A DNA stretch of 64,000 bases from Duganella lactea (GTDB lineage Bacteria; Pseudomonadota; Gammaproteobacteria; Burkholderiales; Burkholderiaceae_D), in the NCBI RefSeq assembly GCF_009857505.1, contig NZ_WWCP01000016.1:1-64000 (forward strand), written 5' to 3'. The notes below the pieces were generated by a model. That model saw only the letters and a program-made list of their open reading frames with translations. It searched no databases and had not been told where the DNA came from. Below, piece by piece: positions 18,149-28,053 of the stretch (positions are counted from its first letter, which is position 1; every line of letters begins with the position of its first letter). The position numbers and the translations under genes are program-made.

Positions 18149-18965
18149 ATGGACAAAACAGAGGTCGTCAAGACGAATGAGCGGGAGTCGCTGCATGCGG
18201 AATTACGCGCACTGATTGCTTCCAGCCGCCAGCGTTTGGCGCGGGACATAACTTATGAAGCGCCTCGGCGCACGGCTGGAGTGTGAGTTTGGCAGAGGGT
18301 TTGAGGCGAAGAATCTGCGTCGGATGGTGCAATTTGTTTAAGCGTTTTCCGACGTGGAAATTGTCGCATCACTGATGCGACAATTGAGTTGGACACACTT
18401 TTTGCTCCTCATCCCTATAAAGTCAGAGATGGCACGCATGTACTACGCATAGCAGGGCGCTGCGGAATGCTGGAGCGTCAGGGAATTGCGCAGACAGATC
18501 GAGCGGAAGGCCTATGAGCGTCGTTTGATCGCCGGTGCGGAAGTGCCGCGAGTTCAGGAGTCCTCATCCGCCGGGATTTTCAAAGATCCGTACTTTCTGG
18601 ACTTCCTCGGTCTGCGAGACGGTGATGACGAAGCGGACCTGGAGTTCTTCCAGCGCCGTCTGCGCCGGCTGGTGGCGATTGAGTTGAAGCTCGGCCGCTT
18701 CAAGGCGGCGCACAAGGGGCAGATGGAGCTGTACCTTCGATGGCTGGACAAGTTTGAGCGCCAATCTGGCGAGGAGTCTCCCATCGGTTTGATCCTGTGC
18801 GCGGAGTCCAGCCACGAGCAAGTCGAGCTGCTGCAGATGCACAAGGACGGCATCACCGTCGCCGAGTATTGGACCGAGCTCCCACCAAAAGCCGAGCTGG
18901 AACGCCAGCTGCGCGTCGCGCTGGCCGAGGCGCGCGAGCGACTGCAACGTCGGCGCATCTCATAG
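18149..18965 (+). pseudogene. Degraded DUF1016/YhcG-type PD-(D/E)XK nuclease gene
   Basis: The original start is clear: GGAGGG eight bases before ATG 18149, then MDKTEVV...RALIASSRQRLARDI. Family residues then resume in another frame as LGARLECEFGRGFEAKNLRRM, so roughly 40-50 residues are deleted at about 18250-18280. In that frame there is a TAA (18340-18342, after VQFV) and a TAG (18451-18453, after RMYYA), both at positions where the family usually has Glu. The C-terminal part is open (KDPYFLDFLGLRDG...RRLRRLVAIELKLGRFKAAHKGQMELYLRWLDKF). However, DDEADLE joins directly to FFQRRLRR, an in-frame loss of about 50 residues that removes the catalytic Asp segment and leaves only ELK. With four lesions, it is not a functional nuclease. 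Confidence 0.85.
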
Positions 18966-19812
18966 CGCCATGGTGCGTAATTCGCCCGCAGCCATAGCGA
19001 GAACAAACGACGACGATCACTCGATAGTGGCCTGCTACCCGAGCATGCGTCGTCCGCGCTGGCAGCGCGAATAAACATATCCGCGATTTGTATGACGCGC
19101 GTGCGCGAAGAACCGGTCAGCGATTTGATCATCGAGCGACGCGATCTTCGTGCGACCATCCGCACATCCAACGCCGCGGGCGATTTCAAACGCCGCCTGT
19201 AGCGGCATGCCTTAACGCCGATTTACGTCGCTGCGCCGGCGATGATCCGCACCGTCATCGCGTTCGATCACGCATGCTAAAACGCGGACGCGATGCGGTG
19301 CACCGCTGTATTCCGCTTGCTATTCGCCTTACTCTGTCTCATAATCGCGACGAATTAAAAACACTGAGCAGTGGCGGCGCGCGGACGAAGCGCGAGCGCT
19401 CTCGGATTCGGAAGCGGGTGACGCGAATTTCAAGCCGACGACGACGGCATCGAAGAAACCCAGGCAGCATAAGGCTTACTTTGAAGTGCTATTTTTCCGG
19501 CGCGATGCGCGCGGCACTTCCCGAACCCGATTGAGCGCGCGCGAAGCCGGCGCGATGAAGCAAACGAGTACGCCGAATCGCCATGTGTATGTGAGTTGGC
19601 GAGCGCAAGGCGGAAAAAAAGCGCGCGAATACTTAACGTGCCGGTTGCGCATCAATAAGGTTTTCGTGTACTTTACGAACTTGAAAATGCGTGTTTTAAA
19701 AAGTACGTTGAAATTTTTGAAGTGCGCACCACGTAGTGATGAACGAGCAGTGAAGACCGAACACGGGATACTGATTCACACCGATATGCACAAGCCCACG
19801 TCGTTTTTGTTC
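18966..19812. other. Unassigned 850-bp stretch between the broken nuclease gene and a terminator
   Basis: I recognise no gene here. Composition differs from the neighbours: overall GC is lower, especially after 19600, yet runs such as GCGCGCG and GACGACGACG are frequent. Two plus-strand ORFs (19088-19534, and one from 19486 or 19555 to 19827) encode very Arg/Lys-rich peptides with no ribosome binding site and no recognisable domain. The second runs into the stem of the terminator at 19813. A non-coding RNA, a decayed gene or foreign DNA are all possible. Confidence 0.5.
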
Positions 19813-19852
19813 AACCGTCTTGCCTGATTGAGTTCAGGTCGGGCGGTTTTTT
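19813..19852 (+). terminator. Strong rho-independent terminator with no assigned gene upstream
   Basis: A 15-bp stem (AACCGTCTTGCCTGA with TCAGGTCGGGCGGTT; one mismatch, three G-U pairs), a 6-base loop and TTTTTT are present on the plus strand only. It implies a transcript reading through 18966-19812. Confidence 0.8.
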
Positions 19853-20044
19853 GTTTGAAAACGAAAATCGCGACGTGGCTGCGACGCAGGTTCCAGGAGC
19901 TGAGTACACGCCCGGACCTCCGCAAAGCGTCGCGACAAGATTTGTATCCGCGCGCCGCTCCGGCTTCGGAGAGCGGGTGGATCGATGGCTGAAGCGCTGC
20001 ACTTGTGAGGAGATGCAGCAGTTCAGCTAGTGCCGAATTCATTA

Positions 20045-20068
20045 GCGCAAACCGCATTTGGTTTGCGC
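20045..20068. repeat. Perfect 9-bp stem-loop upstream of the H1-like gene
   Basis: GCGCAAACC, loop GCATTT, GGTTTGCGC. No T-run follows, so it is not a standard terminator. It lies about 90 bases before the H1-like start and could be an operator or leader structure. The surrounding 19853-20159 holds no gene that I can support. Confidence 0.55.
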
Positions 20069-20159
20069 CGATGAATAATTCGCCTGGCCCAATTCCGGGT
20101 TGGACGGGTTTAAATCTTGTAAACGAATTTTTCCCATCCCCGATGAAGGAGAACTAAAC

Positions 20160-21119
20160 ATGGCTACCGCCGCTAAGAAACCAGCAGCTAAGAAAGCTGC
20201 CGCACCAGCAAAGAAAACCACCGCCGCTAAAGCAGCCGCACCAGCAAAAAAACCAGTGGCCGCTAAAGCCGCCGCCAAGCCAGCCGCCAAAGCCGCCGCT
20301 AAACCGGCAGTGAAAAAAGCCGCCGCTAAACCAGCAGTGAAGAAAGCCGCCGCTAAACCGGCCGCCAAACCAGCGGTGAAAAAAGCCGCCGCCAAACCAG
20401 CCGCGAAGAAAACCGTCGCTAAAGTCGCCGCTAAACCAGCAGCGAAAAAAGCCGTCGCTAAAGTCGCCGCTAAACCAGCAGTGAAAAAAGCCGCCGCCAA
20501 ACCAGCAGCGAAGAAAGTCGCCGCCAAGGTCGCCGCCAAACCAGCAGCGAAAAAAGTCGCCGCTAAACCAGCAGCGAAGAAAGCCGTCGCCAAAGTAGCC
20601 GCTAAACCAGCAGCGAAAAAAGTGGCCGCCAAAACCGCCGCCAAGCCAGCAGCGAAAAAAGTCGCCGCTAAACCAGCAGCGAAAGTCGCCGCCAAGCCAG
20701 CAGCCAAAAAAGCTGTCGCCAAAAAACCAGTAGTAAAAGCAGCAGCCAAGCCAGCTGCAAAGGTAGCGGCTAAGCCAGCAGCAAAAAAGCCGGTTAAAGC
20801 AGCTGCGAAGCCTGCAGCTGCCAAGCCAGCCGCCAAGCCAGCAGCCGCCGCAAAAAAACCGGTGGCGAAGAAAGTCGCTGCTAAACCAGCTGCTAAACCA
20901 GCCGCTAAACCAGCCGCCAAGCCGGCAGCCGCACCAGCCGCCGCTGCGCCGGCCGCCAAGCCAGCAGTGAAAAAAGCTGCGCCGAAAAAGGAAGCCGCTA
21001 AACCGGCAGCCGCACCAGCGCCAGCCGCACCAGCCGCTTCGGCCACCGCGCCAGCAGCTAAAACCGTCCTGGCGCCGGCCGCAGCATGGCCGTTCCCAAC
21101 CAGCACCCGTCCTTCCTGA
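20160..21119 (+). CDS. Histone H1-like / AlgP-type Lys-Ala-Pro-rich DNA-binding protein
   Basis: This 319-residue protein is almost wholly built from KPAAK/KKAAAKPAVKK-type repeats, resembling the tail of eukaryotic H1 and Pseudomonas AlgP. It ends in a non-repetitive tail, LAPAAAWPFPTSTRPS, that recurs in Oxalobacteraceae relatives as I remember them. It is very basic and lacks acidic residues over long stretches, so nucleoid binding and compaction is the likely role (inference from composition). The start at 20160 is supported by AAGGAG eight bases upstream. The gene has many short nucleotide repeats and A6-A7 runs, so its length should vary between strains. Because of the repeats, both antisense frames stay open across it; these are artefacts. 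A strong terminator follows. Confidence 0.9.
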   Translation: MATAAKKPAAKKAAAPAKKTTAAKAAAPAKKPVAAKAAAKPAAKAAAKPAVKKAAAKPAVKKAAAKPAAKPAVKKAAAKPAAKKTVAKVAAKPAAKKAVAKVAAKPAVKKAAAKPAAKKVAAKVAAKPAAKKVAAKPAAKKAVAKVAAKPAAKKVAAKTAAKPAAKKVAAKPAAKVAAKPAAKKAVAKKPVVKAAAKPAAKVAAKPAAKKPVKAAAKPAAAKPAAKPAAAAKKPVAKKVAAKPAAKPAAKPAAKPAAAPAAAAPAAKPAVKKAAPKKEAAKPAAAPAPAAPAASATAPAAKTVLAPAAAWPFPTSTRPS

Positions 21120-21152
21120 GCCGTAATCGCTTAGAAGCCTGCTGAGGCAATG

Positions 21153-21187
21153 GCCGCTGTGTGAGACAATCACACAGCGGCTTTTTT
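21153..21187 (+). terminator. Rho-independent terminator of the H1-like gene
   Basis: GCCGCTGTGTGA, loop GACAA, TCACACAGCGGC form a perfect 12-bp stem followed by six Ts. The yggT ribosome binding site starts four bases later. Confidence 0.95.
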
Positions 21188-21199
21188 ATTGGAGGTTCC

Positions 21200-21733
21200 G
21201 TGCTGATTAGTATTCTCAAGTTGATTGTCGACGCCATCGCCGTCCTGCTGGGCGGAGCCTTGCTGCTGCGTTTCTGGATGCAGGCGATCCGCGTGCGGCC
21301 GCCGTCGTCGGTGGCGCAATTCACTTTTCAATTGTCGGACTGGCTGGTGCGCCCGCTGCGCCGCATCGTGCCGGGCGTCGGCGGTTATGACTGGGCGAGC
21401 CTGATCGGCGCCTTCCTGATCGTGCTGGCGGCAACCTCGGTGATGTTCCTGATTGGCTGGCCGGCGCCGGCGGTGCTGCTGGCGGCGTTCCAGCGCTTCC
21501 TGGAGTGGATACTGTACGGCTTCATGGCCTTGCTGGTGGTCGAGGCGATCTTCAGCTGGGTCAATCCGCATGCGCCACTGGCGCCGTTCGTGCGCGCGCT
21601 CAACGAGCCGCTGCTGCGGCCTATCCGCCGTGTGGTGCCATTGGTGGGGAGTCTGGATCTGTCGCTGCTGGTGGCGCTGATCCTGCTGCAGATCGCGCAG
21701 CTGCTGTTGGGCGTGGCCTTCAGCGGCAGATAA
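21200..21733 (+). CDS. YggT-family membrane protein
   Basis: Small integral membrane protein of 177 residues with two YGGT repeats. Each repeat is a hydrophobic helix followed by a loop: RFWMQAIRVRP...DWLVRPLRRIVPG and FSWVNPHAPLAPFVRALNEPLLRPIRRVVPLVG. The family is linked to osmotic tolerance and cell-division/chloroplast-type roles, with no firm biochemical function. Start is GTG at 21200, set by GGAGG at 21191-21195; an in-frame upstream codon at 21161 lies inside the preceding terminator and is rejected. It converges on the PfkB kinase gene. Confidence 0.9.
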   Translation: MLISILKLIVDAIAVLLGGALLLRFWMQAIRVRPPSSVAQFTFQLSDWLVRPLRRIVPGVGGYDWASLIGAFLIVLAATSVMFLIGWPAPAVLLAAFQRFLEWILYGFMALLVVEAIFSWVNPHAPLAPFVRALNEPLLRPIRRVVPLVGSLDLSLLVALILLQIAQLLLGVAFSGR

Positions 21734-21739
21734 TTTTGT

Positions 21740-21773
21740 CAGCGCCCTTCCCGCGTGCGCGGGAAGGGCGCTG
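21740..21773. terminator. 16-bp perfect inverted repeat between convergent genes
   Basis: CAGCGCCCTTCCCGCG, TG, then its exact complement. It lies between the ends of yggT and the minus-strand kinase gene and probably ends transcription from both sides, although neither side shows a clear T-run. Confidence 0.65.
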
Positions 21774-21776
21774 CGT

Positions 21777-22715
21777 TCAGAAGCGGTAGCCGAAGGCTGC
21801 TTCGAACTGGTCGGCGATCGTGGCCGCCGTGAAGTGGTGGTTCTGCGCGCCTTTGTGGGCGATCTTGATCGCGCCCAGCAGGCTGGCCAGGCGGCCGGTG
21901 GTTTCCCAGCTCCAGCCATTGGTGATGCCGAACAGCAGACCGGCGCGGTAAGCGTCACCGCAGCCGGTCGGGTCCAGCGCGGCCGCCACCGGCACGGCCG
22001 GGATGTCGATGCGCTGGCCTTTGGTGTGGATCTCCGAACCCTGCTCGCCACGGGTGATGATCAGCGCTTCGACGCGGCCGGCGATGTCTTCCAGCGTCAG
22101 GCCGGTGCGCTCGACCAGCAGTTCGATTTCATAATCGTTGGTGGTGACGTAGGTGGCCTGGTCGATGAAGTTGGTCAGCTCCGCGCCATCGAACATCGGC
22201 AACTGCTGGCCCGGATCGAAGATGAACGGGATGTTCAGCTTGGACAGGTCGTCGGCATGCTTCTTCATGCCCAGGTGACCGTCCGGCGAGATGATGGCCA
22301 GACGCGCAGGGCCGGCCTTGGCCACTTCATTCTCATGGGCGTAGGACATGGCGCCCGGATGGAAGGCGTTGATCTGGTTGTTGTCCTGGTCGGCGGTGAC
22401 GAAGCACTGGGCGTTGTAGGCCTCCTGCTTGATCAGGATGTTGTCGGTGGCCAGACCCAGTTTGCGGAAGCGCTCCATGTAGGCGGCGTTGTCCTGCCCC
22501 ATGACGCCGACGATGCGCGGCTCGCCACCCAGCATTTTCAGGTTGTAGGCGATGTTGGGCGCGCAGCCGCCGAATTCCGTGCGCATGGTCGGCGCCAGGA
22601 ACGACACGTTCACCTTGTGCAGCTGGTCCGGCAGCAGGATGCTGTCGAAGCGGTTGGGGAATTGCAGGATGGTGTCGATGGCGATCGAACCGCAAATCAG
22701 GGAAGTCTGGGTCAT
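21777..22715 (-). CDS. PfkB-family carbohydrate/nucleoside kinase (adenosine kinase-like)
   Basis: Kinase of 312 residues of the ribokinase/PfkB family. The substrate-binding N-terminus has FGGCAPNIAYNLKMLGG, the GG-x-x-xN motif. The C-terminal signature DPTGCGDAYRAGLLFG contains the catalytic Asp and anion hole. ITRGEQGSEI and a conserved NDYE precede it. Such proteins in betaproteobacteria are usually annotated as adenosine or carbohydrate kinase; the exact sugar or nucleoside is uncertain. It is the last gene of a minus-strand run (28676 to 21777) that also contains the DUF3426, prmA, accC and accB genes; the gap to the DUF3426 gene is only 9 bases. Confidence 0.85.
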   Translation of the reverse strand: MTQTSLICGSIAIDTILQFPNRFDSILLPDQLHKVNVSFLAPTMRTEFGGCAPNIAYNLKMLGGEPRIVGVMGQDNAAYMERFRKLGLATDNILIKQEAYNAQCFVTADQDNNQINAFHPGAMSYAHENEVAKAGPARLAIISPDGHLGMKKHADDLSKLNIPFIFDPGQQLPMFDGAELTNFIDQATYVTTNDYEIELLVERTGLTLEDIAGRVEALIITRGEQGSEIHTKGQRIDIPAVPVAAALDPTGCGDAYRAGLLFGITNGWSWETTGRLASLLGAIKIAHKGAQNHHFTAATIADQFEAAFGYRF

Positions 22716-22724
22716 GATAGGTCT

Positions 22725-23981
22725 TTATGGGTAGAAGACTGCGATGTGATAGCCGGATGCTTTCAGCTCGCGTATTTCAAAGTAGAGTTTAACGGCTTGT
22801 TCCGAGCGCGGGGCAAATCCTTGTTCGAGCGCGGCACCGGCGCCCAGATAGTCGCGTGGCGTGAACACCCGGCGCAGGATGCGCTGGTCGTTGGCGTCGT
22901 CCAGCGACAGCTCGATCGACGGCCAGGCTTGCGCGGTGCGGCTCTGGTTGCGCAGCAGCGTGGTGAAGGAGAAGGTGTTCTCGCTCAGCGTTTGCAGCTC
23001 GCCTTGTTCGATCAGCAGATAGTCGATCTGCGCCGGCAGTTCGATTTTGCAGCCGAGCACGTTGCAGGCGGCGCTCAGCGCCGGTTTCAGCGCCGGCACA
23101 GTGGCCGCCAGCGTGTTGCGGAAGGTGGTGATGGCCTGGCCGAACAGGGCCAGCACCAGCAGCAGCGAGCCGAGGCTCATGGCGATGGTGGCGGCCTTGC
23201 CGTATTTGCGGCGCAGACGGTCGCGTTTGACGAAGCCGGGTTCCTGCGGCTCGGCGTGCGCTTCGTGCGCCGGCGCTTCTTCGGCGCTGGGGCCGAGCAG
23301 GTAGGTGTGGGCGCTGGCCACTTCGGCGTGCGACATGGCGGCGCTCGACAGGTGGAGCAGCGCTGCTTCGTCCACTTCGTCGAGTTCGTCGTCGCGCGGT
23401 GGGCGGGCGGCCGGTTCCGGTGGTGTGGAGGCGTCCGCCTGGACGTCGTCCCAGGTGGGTTCGCGGCGGCCGCTGTCGTTGACCGGCGTCGTGTCGTCGG
23501 CCAGCGATTGGTCCATGACGGCGAGCTCGGCTTCCAGAGCGGCTTGCAGTTCGTCGTCGCTGAGGTTGTCGTCCGGGAGCAGAGACTCGTCGGCCAGCGG
23601 CGCTTCGTCGCCGGCCGGCCGCGTGACGGGCTCCGGCTCATCCGGTTCTGGCTGCGGCTCAGGCTCAATTTCTGGCTCTGGCTCGGGTTCAGGCTCTGGC
23701 TCGGGTTCAGGCTCCGGCGCGGGTTGCGGCGTGTCGGTCGTCTCCACGGCGTCGTCTTCCAGCGCATCCGGTGCGAACGTCGGCTCGGCTTCTTCGGGTG
23801 TCAGCGCTGCGGCGGCGAGCGACGGAACAGGGAGCGGCGTCGGCGGCTCCAGCAGGGCCGCGTTGCCATCAAAGACTTCATTGCAGGAGCCACAGCGGAC
23901 TATGCCCCCACGTAATTTCAGCTGGTCATGGGCGACCCGAAATACCGTGTTGCAGTGGGGGCATTTGGTGGCGAGCGCCAT
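22725..23981 (-). CDS. Zinc-ribbon DUF3426 membrane protein
   Basis: Protein of 418 residues. An MJ0042-type zinc ribbon sits at the N-terminus (CPHC...CGSC, residues 8-33). A long acidic, low-complexity region follows with an EPEPEP tract (about 75-110), then a transmembrane segment (AATIAMSLGSLLLVLALFGQAI, about 268-290) and the C-terminal DUF3426 domain, probably periplasmic (LPAQIDYLLIEQGELQTL...WPSIELSLDDANDQRILRRVFTPRDYL). The function is unknown; the shape suggests a sensor or assembly factor linking cytoplasm and periplasm (inference). It sits directly downstream of prmA, a common arrangement in Burkholderiales. Confidence 0.85.
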   Translation of the reverse strand: MALATKCPHCNTVFRVAHDQLKLRGGIVRCGSCNEVFDGNAALLEPPTPLPVPSLAAAALTPEEAEPTFAPDALEDDAVETTDTPQPAPEPEPEPEPEPEPEPEIEPEPQPEPDEPEPVTRPAGDEAPLADESLLPDDNLSDDELQAALEAELAVMDQSLADDTTPVNDSGRREPTWDDVQADASTPPEPAARPPRDDELDEVDEAALLHLSSAAMSHAEVASAHTYLLGPSAEEAPAHEAHAEPQEPGFVKRDRLRRKYGKAATIAMSLGSLLLVLALFGQAITTFRNTLAATVPALKPALSAACNVLGCKIELPAQIDYLLIEQGELQTLSENTFSFTTLLRNQSRTAQAWPSIELSLDDANDQRILRRVFTPRDYLGAGAALEQGFAPRSEQAVKLYFEIRELKASGYHIAVFYP

Positions 23982-23990
23982 TGATGCGGA

Positions 23991-24923
23991 TTAACGCGCT
24001 GGCGGAACGGTATCGCTACCCAGGCGGCCATGCAGCGCCACCCAGCCGTCTTGCTCGGCCCACACGCCCAGCTTGATGAACGGCGCATACGCCGCCGCCA
24101 CTTCCTCGGCCTGGCGCGCCAGCACGCCCGACAGGATCAGCGAACCGCCATCGGCCACGCGGCCGGACAGCATCGGCGCCATCAGCTTCAGCGGGCTGGA
24201 CAGGATGTTGGCGACGACGGTATCGAAGCGCTGCGTCGCATGCTTCGACTCGGCGAAGCTGTCCGGCAGGAAGTATTCGATGTCGCACTTGTTGCGGGCT
24301 GCGTTGTCGGCCGCCGATTCGATCGCCTGCGGGTCGATGTCCACGCCGACCACTTCACCGGCGCCGGTTTTCTTGGCCACCATGGCCAGGATGCCGGAAC
24401 CGCAGCCGTAGTCGAGCACGGTCTTGCCCGGCGCCGGATGGGCTTCCAGCCACTCCATGCACAGGCGGGTGGTCGGATGGCTGCCGGTGCCGAAGGCCAG
24501 ACCCGGGTCCAGCTCCAGGATCAGCGCGTCCGGATTCGGCGCCTCGTGCCACGACGGCACGACCCAGATGTTCTTGCCGATGTGAATCGGCGTGAATTGC
24601 GACTGGGTCAGACGCACCCAGTCCTGCTCCTCCACCTTGCGGGTGGTGAACTTCGGCAGCGTGGTCAGGCCGATCTGGCCGGCGGCGGCGGCGACGATGA
24701 CGGCTTGATCGTCATCCTCGTCGGTCAGGGCCACCACGCGGCTGTGGTCCCAGGCCGCTTCGGTGGGCTCCATGCCCGGCTCGCCGAACAGCGGTTTTTC
24801 CGCGTCCGTGCCTTCGTCCGCGTCTTCCACGGACACCGACAGCGCGCCCACGTCCATCAGGGCTTCCGACAGTGCTTCCGCGTGGTCGCGGGCGATTTCG
24901 ATGACGATTTCAGTCCAGCTCAT
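23991..24923 (-). CDS. prmA: Ribosomal protein L11 methyltransferase PrmA
   Basis: SAM-dependent enzyme of 310 residues that methylates ribosomal protein L11. An N-terminal L11-recognition domain (about 1-110) is followed by the Rossmann methyltransferase domain, with [15 protein letters not shown], motif [18 protein letters not shown] (about 170-186), the acidic loop [17 protein letters not shown] and the NILSSPL catalytic-loop motif. Length is normal to slightly long because of an acidic insert ([11 protein letters not shown]). It lies 16 bases downstream of accC, an order conserved in many beta- and gammaproteobacteria. Confidence 0.95.
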   Translation of the reverse strand: MSWTEIVIEIARDHAEALSEALMDVGALSVSVEDADEGTDAEKPLFGEPGMEPTEAAWDHSRVVALTDEDDDQAVIVAAAAGQIGLTTLPKFTTRKVEEQDWVRLTQSQFTPIHIGKNIWVVPSWHEAPNPDALILELDPGLAFGTGSHPTTRLCMEWLEAHPAPGKTVLDYGCGSGILAMVAKKTGAGEVVGVDIDPQAIESAADNAARNKCDIEYFLPDSFAESKHATQRFDTVVANILSSPLKLMAPMLSGRVADGGSLILSGVLARQAEEVAAAYAPFIKLGVWAEQDGWVALHGRLGSDTVPPAR

Positions 24924-24939
24924 TATTTCAACCTTTGAA

Positions 24940-26319
<1,380 letters not shown>

Positions 26320-26424
26320 GATAGGTTCGCTAGGTCTGTGAGCGCCGATTGGCTGCGTCAGGTGAGGAGGGATTGCGGACCAGAACGGCGCGCCCGTGCC
26401 GCCGGGGCAGGGCGCTGGCCGTTC

Positions 26425-26889
26425 TTAGCCGATCACAAACAGCGGTTGTCCGTACTCGACCGGTTGGCCGTTTTCGACCAGGATCTGGGTGATGGTGCCG
26501 GACTTGTCGGCATCGATTTCGTTCAGCAGCTTCATCGCTTCGATGATGCACAGGGTATCGCCTTCCTTGACGGTCGCGCCAACTTCGACAAACGCGGCGG
26601 CGCCTGGCGCGGACGAGCGGTAGAAGGTGCCGACCATTGGCGATTTGACGATGTGGCCGGTTGGCTCGGCGGCGGCGGCTGGCGCGGCGGCGGCCACTGG
26701 CGCGGCGGCGGCCGGTGCGGCCGTGGTGTATTGTGGGATGGCTTGCGGCTGCATCATGACCATCTGATTTTGCGGCAGGGCCGACGATTTGACGATGCGA
26801 ACTTTGCTCTCGCCCTCGGTCACTTCGAGTTCGGCGATGTCCGATTCTGCGACCAAATCAATCAAGGTCTTCAGCTTGCGTAGATCCAT
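26425..26889 (-). CDS. accB: Biotin carboxyl carrier protein AccB
   Basis: Carrier subunit of acetyl-CoA carboxylase, 154 residues. The N-terminal helix ([23 protein letters not shown]) is followed by an Ala/Pro hinge (about 56-76) and the lipoyl/biotinyl domain with EAMKLLNEI, Lys120 being the biotinylation site. The leader of 87 bases between aroQ and accB is long enough for its own promoter, which would suit the autoregulation of accBC known in E. coli, but I cannot identify elements with confidence. The ribosome binding site is CTGGGGG just upstream. Confidence 0.96.
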   Translation of the reverse strand: MDLRKLKTLIDLVAESDIAELEVTEGESKVRIVKSSALPQNQMVMMQPQAIPQYTTAAPAAAAPVAAAAPAAAAEPTGHIVKSPMVGTFYRSSAPGAAAFVEVGATVKEGDTLCIIEAMKLLNEIDADKSGTITQILVENGQPVEYGQPLFVIG

Positions 26890-26976
26890 GTAACCCCCAG
26901 GAATGTCTTGTTTGTGTGATATTGCGGTGGCGCCTTGTGGGCGGAACCGGTCTGAAATAAGCGCGGATCGCGTAGG

Positions 26977-27414
26977 TTATCGCTTTTTAAGGACAAAGTC
27001 GATGGCAAACCGATATCCATCGACGCCCAGTCCGCAGATTGTCCCGATCGCGATCGCGCTCAGAAATGAGTGATGGCGAAACGCTTCGCGCTGGTAAATA
27101 TTCGAAATATGCACTTCCACAAACGGGATGGCCACCCCTGCCAGGGCGTCGCGCAAGGCAACGCTGGTATGGGTCAGTCCGCCCGGATTGATGACGATGG
27201 CGTCCACGCCTTGCGCTTTGGCGGCGTGGATGCGGTCGATCAGTGCACCTTCATGGTTGCTCTGAAAGCAGGACAAGCTCGCACCCGCCGCCGTGGCCTG
27301 TGCCTGGGCAGCGTGTTCGATGTCGGCCAAAGTGCTTGCGCCGTAGACCTCGGGCTCGCGCGTCCCCAGCAAATTCAGGTTGGGGCCGTTGAGCAGTAGG
27401 AGGTTTTTTGCCAT
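26977..27414 (-). CDS. aroQ: Type II 3-dehydroquinate dehydratase AroQ
   Basis: Small dodecameric enzyme of the shikimate pathway, 145 residues, converting 3-dehydroquinate to 3-dehydroshikimate. Motifs: [17 protein letters not shown] (flexible loop with catalytic Arg and Tyr), [16 protein letters not shown] and [17 protein letters not shown]. The start at 27414 ([11 protein letters not shown]) is the family start; an in-frame extension to 27468 is unsupported. The next shikimate enzyme, AroE, is encoded at 34314, and chorismate is used by UbiC at 30742. Confidence 0.96.
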   Translation of the reverse strand: MAKNLLLLNGPNLNLLGTREPEVYGASTLADIEHAAQAQATAAGASLSCFQSNHEGALIDRIHAAKAQGVDAIVINPGGLTHTSVALRDALAGVAIPFVEVHISNIYQREAFRHHSFLSAIAIGTICGLGVDGYRFAIDFVLKKR

Positions 27415-27498
27415 GATTCCTGAGCCTTCTCCGCGAAAGAGTCGCATTTTGACGCCAACTGCTGACATTTGGCAAGAGAAAAAAACTGTGGGAAGCGC

Positions 27499-28053
27499 TT
27501 ACAGAGTTGCCAAATCTTTGCGCAGCTCATCGAATTTGAGCTTGCCGAGGTAGGTCTTCTTGACCTGACCGTCGGCGCCGATCAGCACCGTGAACGGCAG
27601 GCCGCCCTGGCTGTTGCCGAACTGGCGCGACAGCTCGGTGCCGTTCATGCCGGATACGAAGACCGGGTAGGTAATCTTGTATTTGGTACTAAATTCCGCG
27701 ATATTTGACGGCGAATCAATCCCGATGCCGATAACTTGCAGCTTCTTGCCTTCTTCTCCGGCAGCCAGCGCGGACAGCTCCGGCATTTCCTGCACGCACG
27801 GGCCGCACCAGGTTGCCCAGAAATTAACCAGCATGGGCTTGCCTTGATATTGGGCCAGCGGCGTGCTGACGCCCTTGGCGTCCGGCAGCGTTTCTTTATA
27901 GAGGGCGGCGACCGGACCGGTCACGCCGGCCGGCTGGGCGGCGGTGACCGGGGCCGGCTGTGGCGCGTTCTGCTTTTGATAACCGACGTAGGCGCCGGAA
28001 GCGGCAAAGATCAGGCCGACCACAACATAGGCTTTGAGGTGTTTTGGATTCAT
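27499..28053 (-). CDS. TlpA/ResA-type membrane-anchored thioredoxin
   Basis: Periplasm-facing disulfide oxidoreductase of 184 residues. An N-terminal anchor (AYVVVGLIFAASGAYVGY, about 8-25), a Pro/Ala linker and a thioredoxin-like domain with WCGPC at 82-86 and a cis-proline in GGLPFTVLIG. TlpA/ResA proteins keep cytochrome c CXXCH motifs or other exported thiols reduced (family knowledge). The CcsA-like protein at 8757 might use the same pathway, but they are not linked. Its ATG overlaps the stop of the upstream gene by 4 bases (ATGA), so the two are co-translated. Confidence 0.9.
   Translation of the reverse strand: MNPKHLKAYVVVGLIFAASGAYVGYQKQNAPQPAPVTAAQPAGVTGPVAALYKETLPDAKGVSTPLAQYQGKPMLVNFWATWCGPCVQEMPELSALAAGEEGKKLQVIGIGIDSPSNIAEFSTKYKITYPVFVSGMNGTELSRQFGNSQGGLPFTVLIGADGQVKKTYLGKLKFDELRKDLATL

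Noticed and set aside
19088..19827. Two basic ORFs (148 and 113 codons) as protein genes
   Set aside because: No Shine-Dalgarno, no recognised domain, and the second ends inside a terminator stem; kept only as part of the unassigned region.
20042..21173. Two long antisense ORFs (about 340-350 codons) across the H1-like gene
   Set aside because: They are produced by the KPAAK codon repeats read backwards (LAAGLAAT-type and Cys/Gly/Trp-rich products), with no ribosome binding site; the sense gene has a good start and a terminator.
23640..23735. GAGCCT-like (Glu-Pro)n repeat as a phase-variation locus
   Set aside because: The units are 6 bp, so gain or loss stays in frame and only changes the EPEP linker length of the DUF3426 protein.
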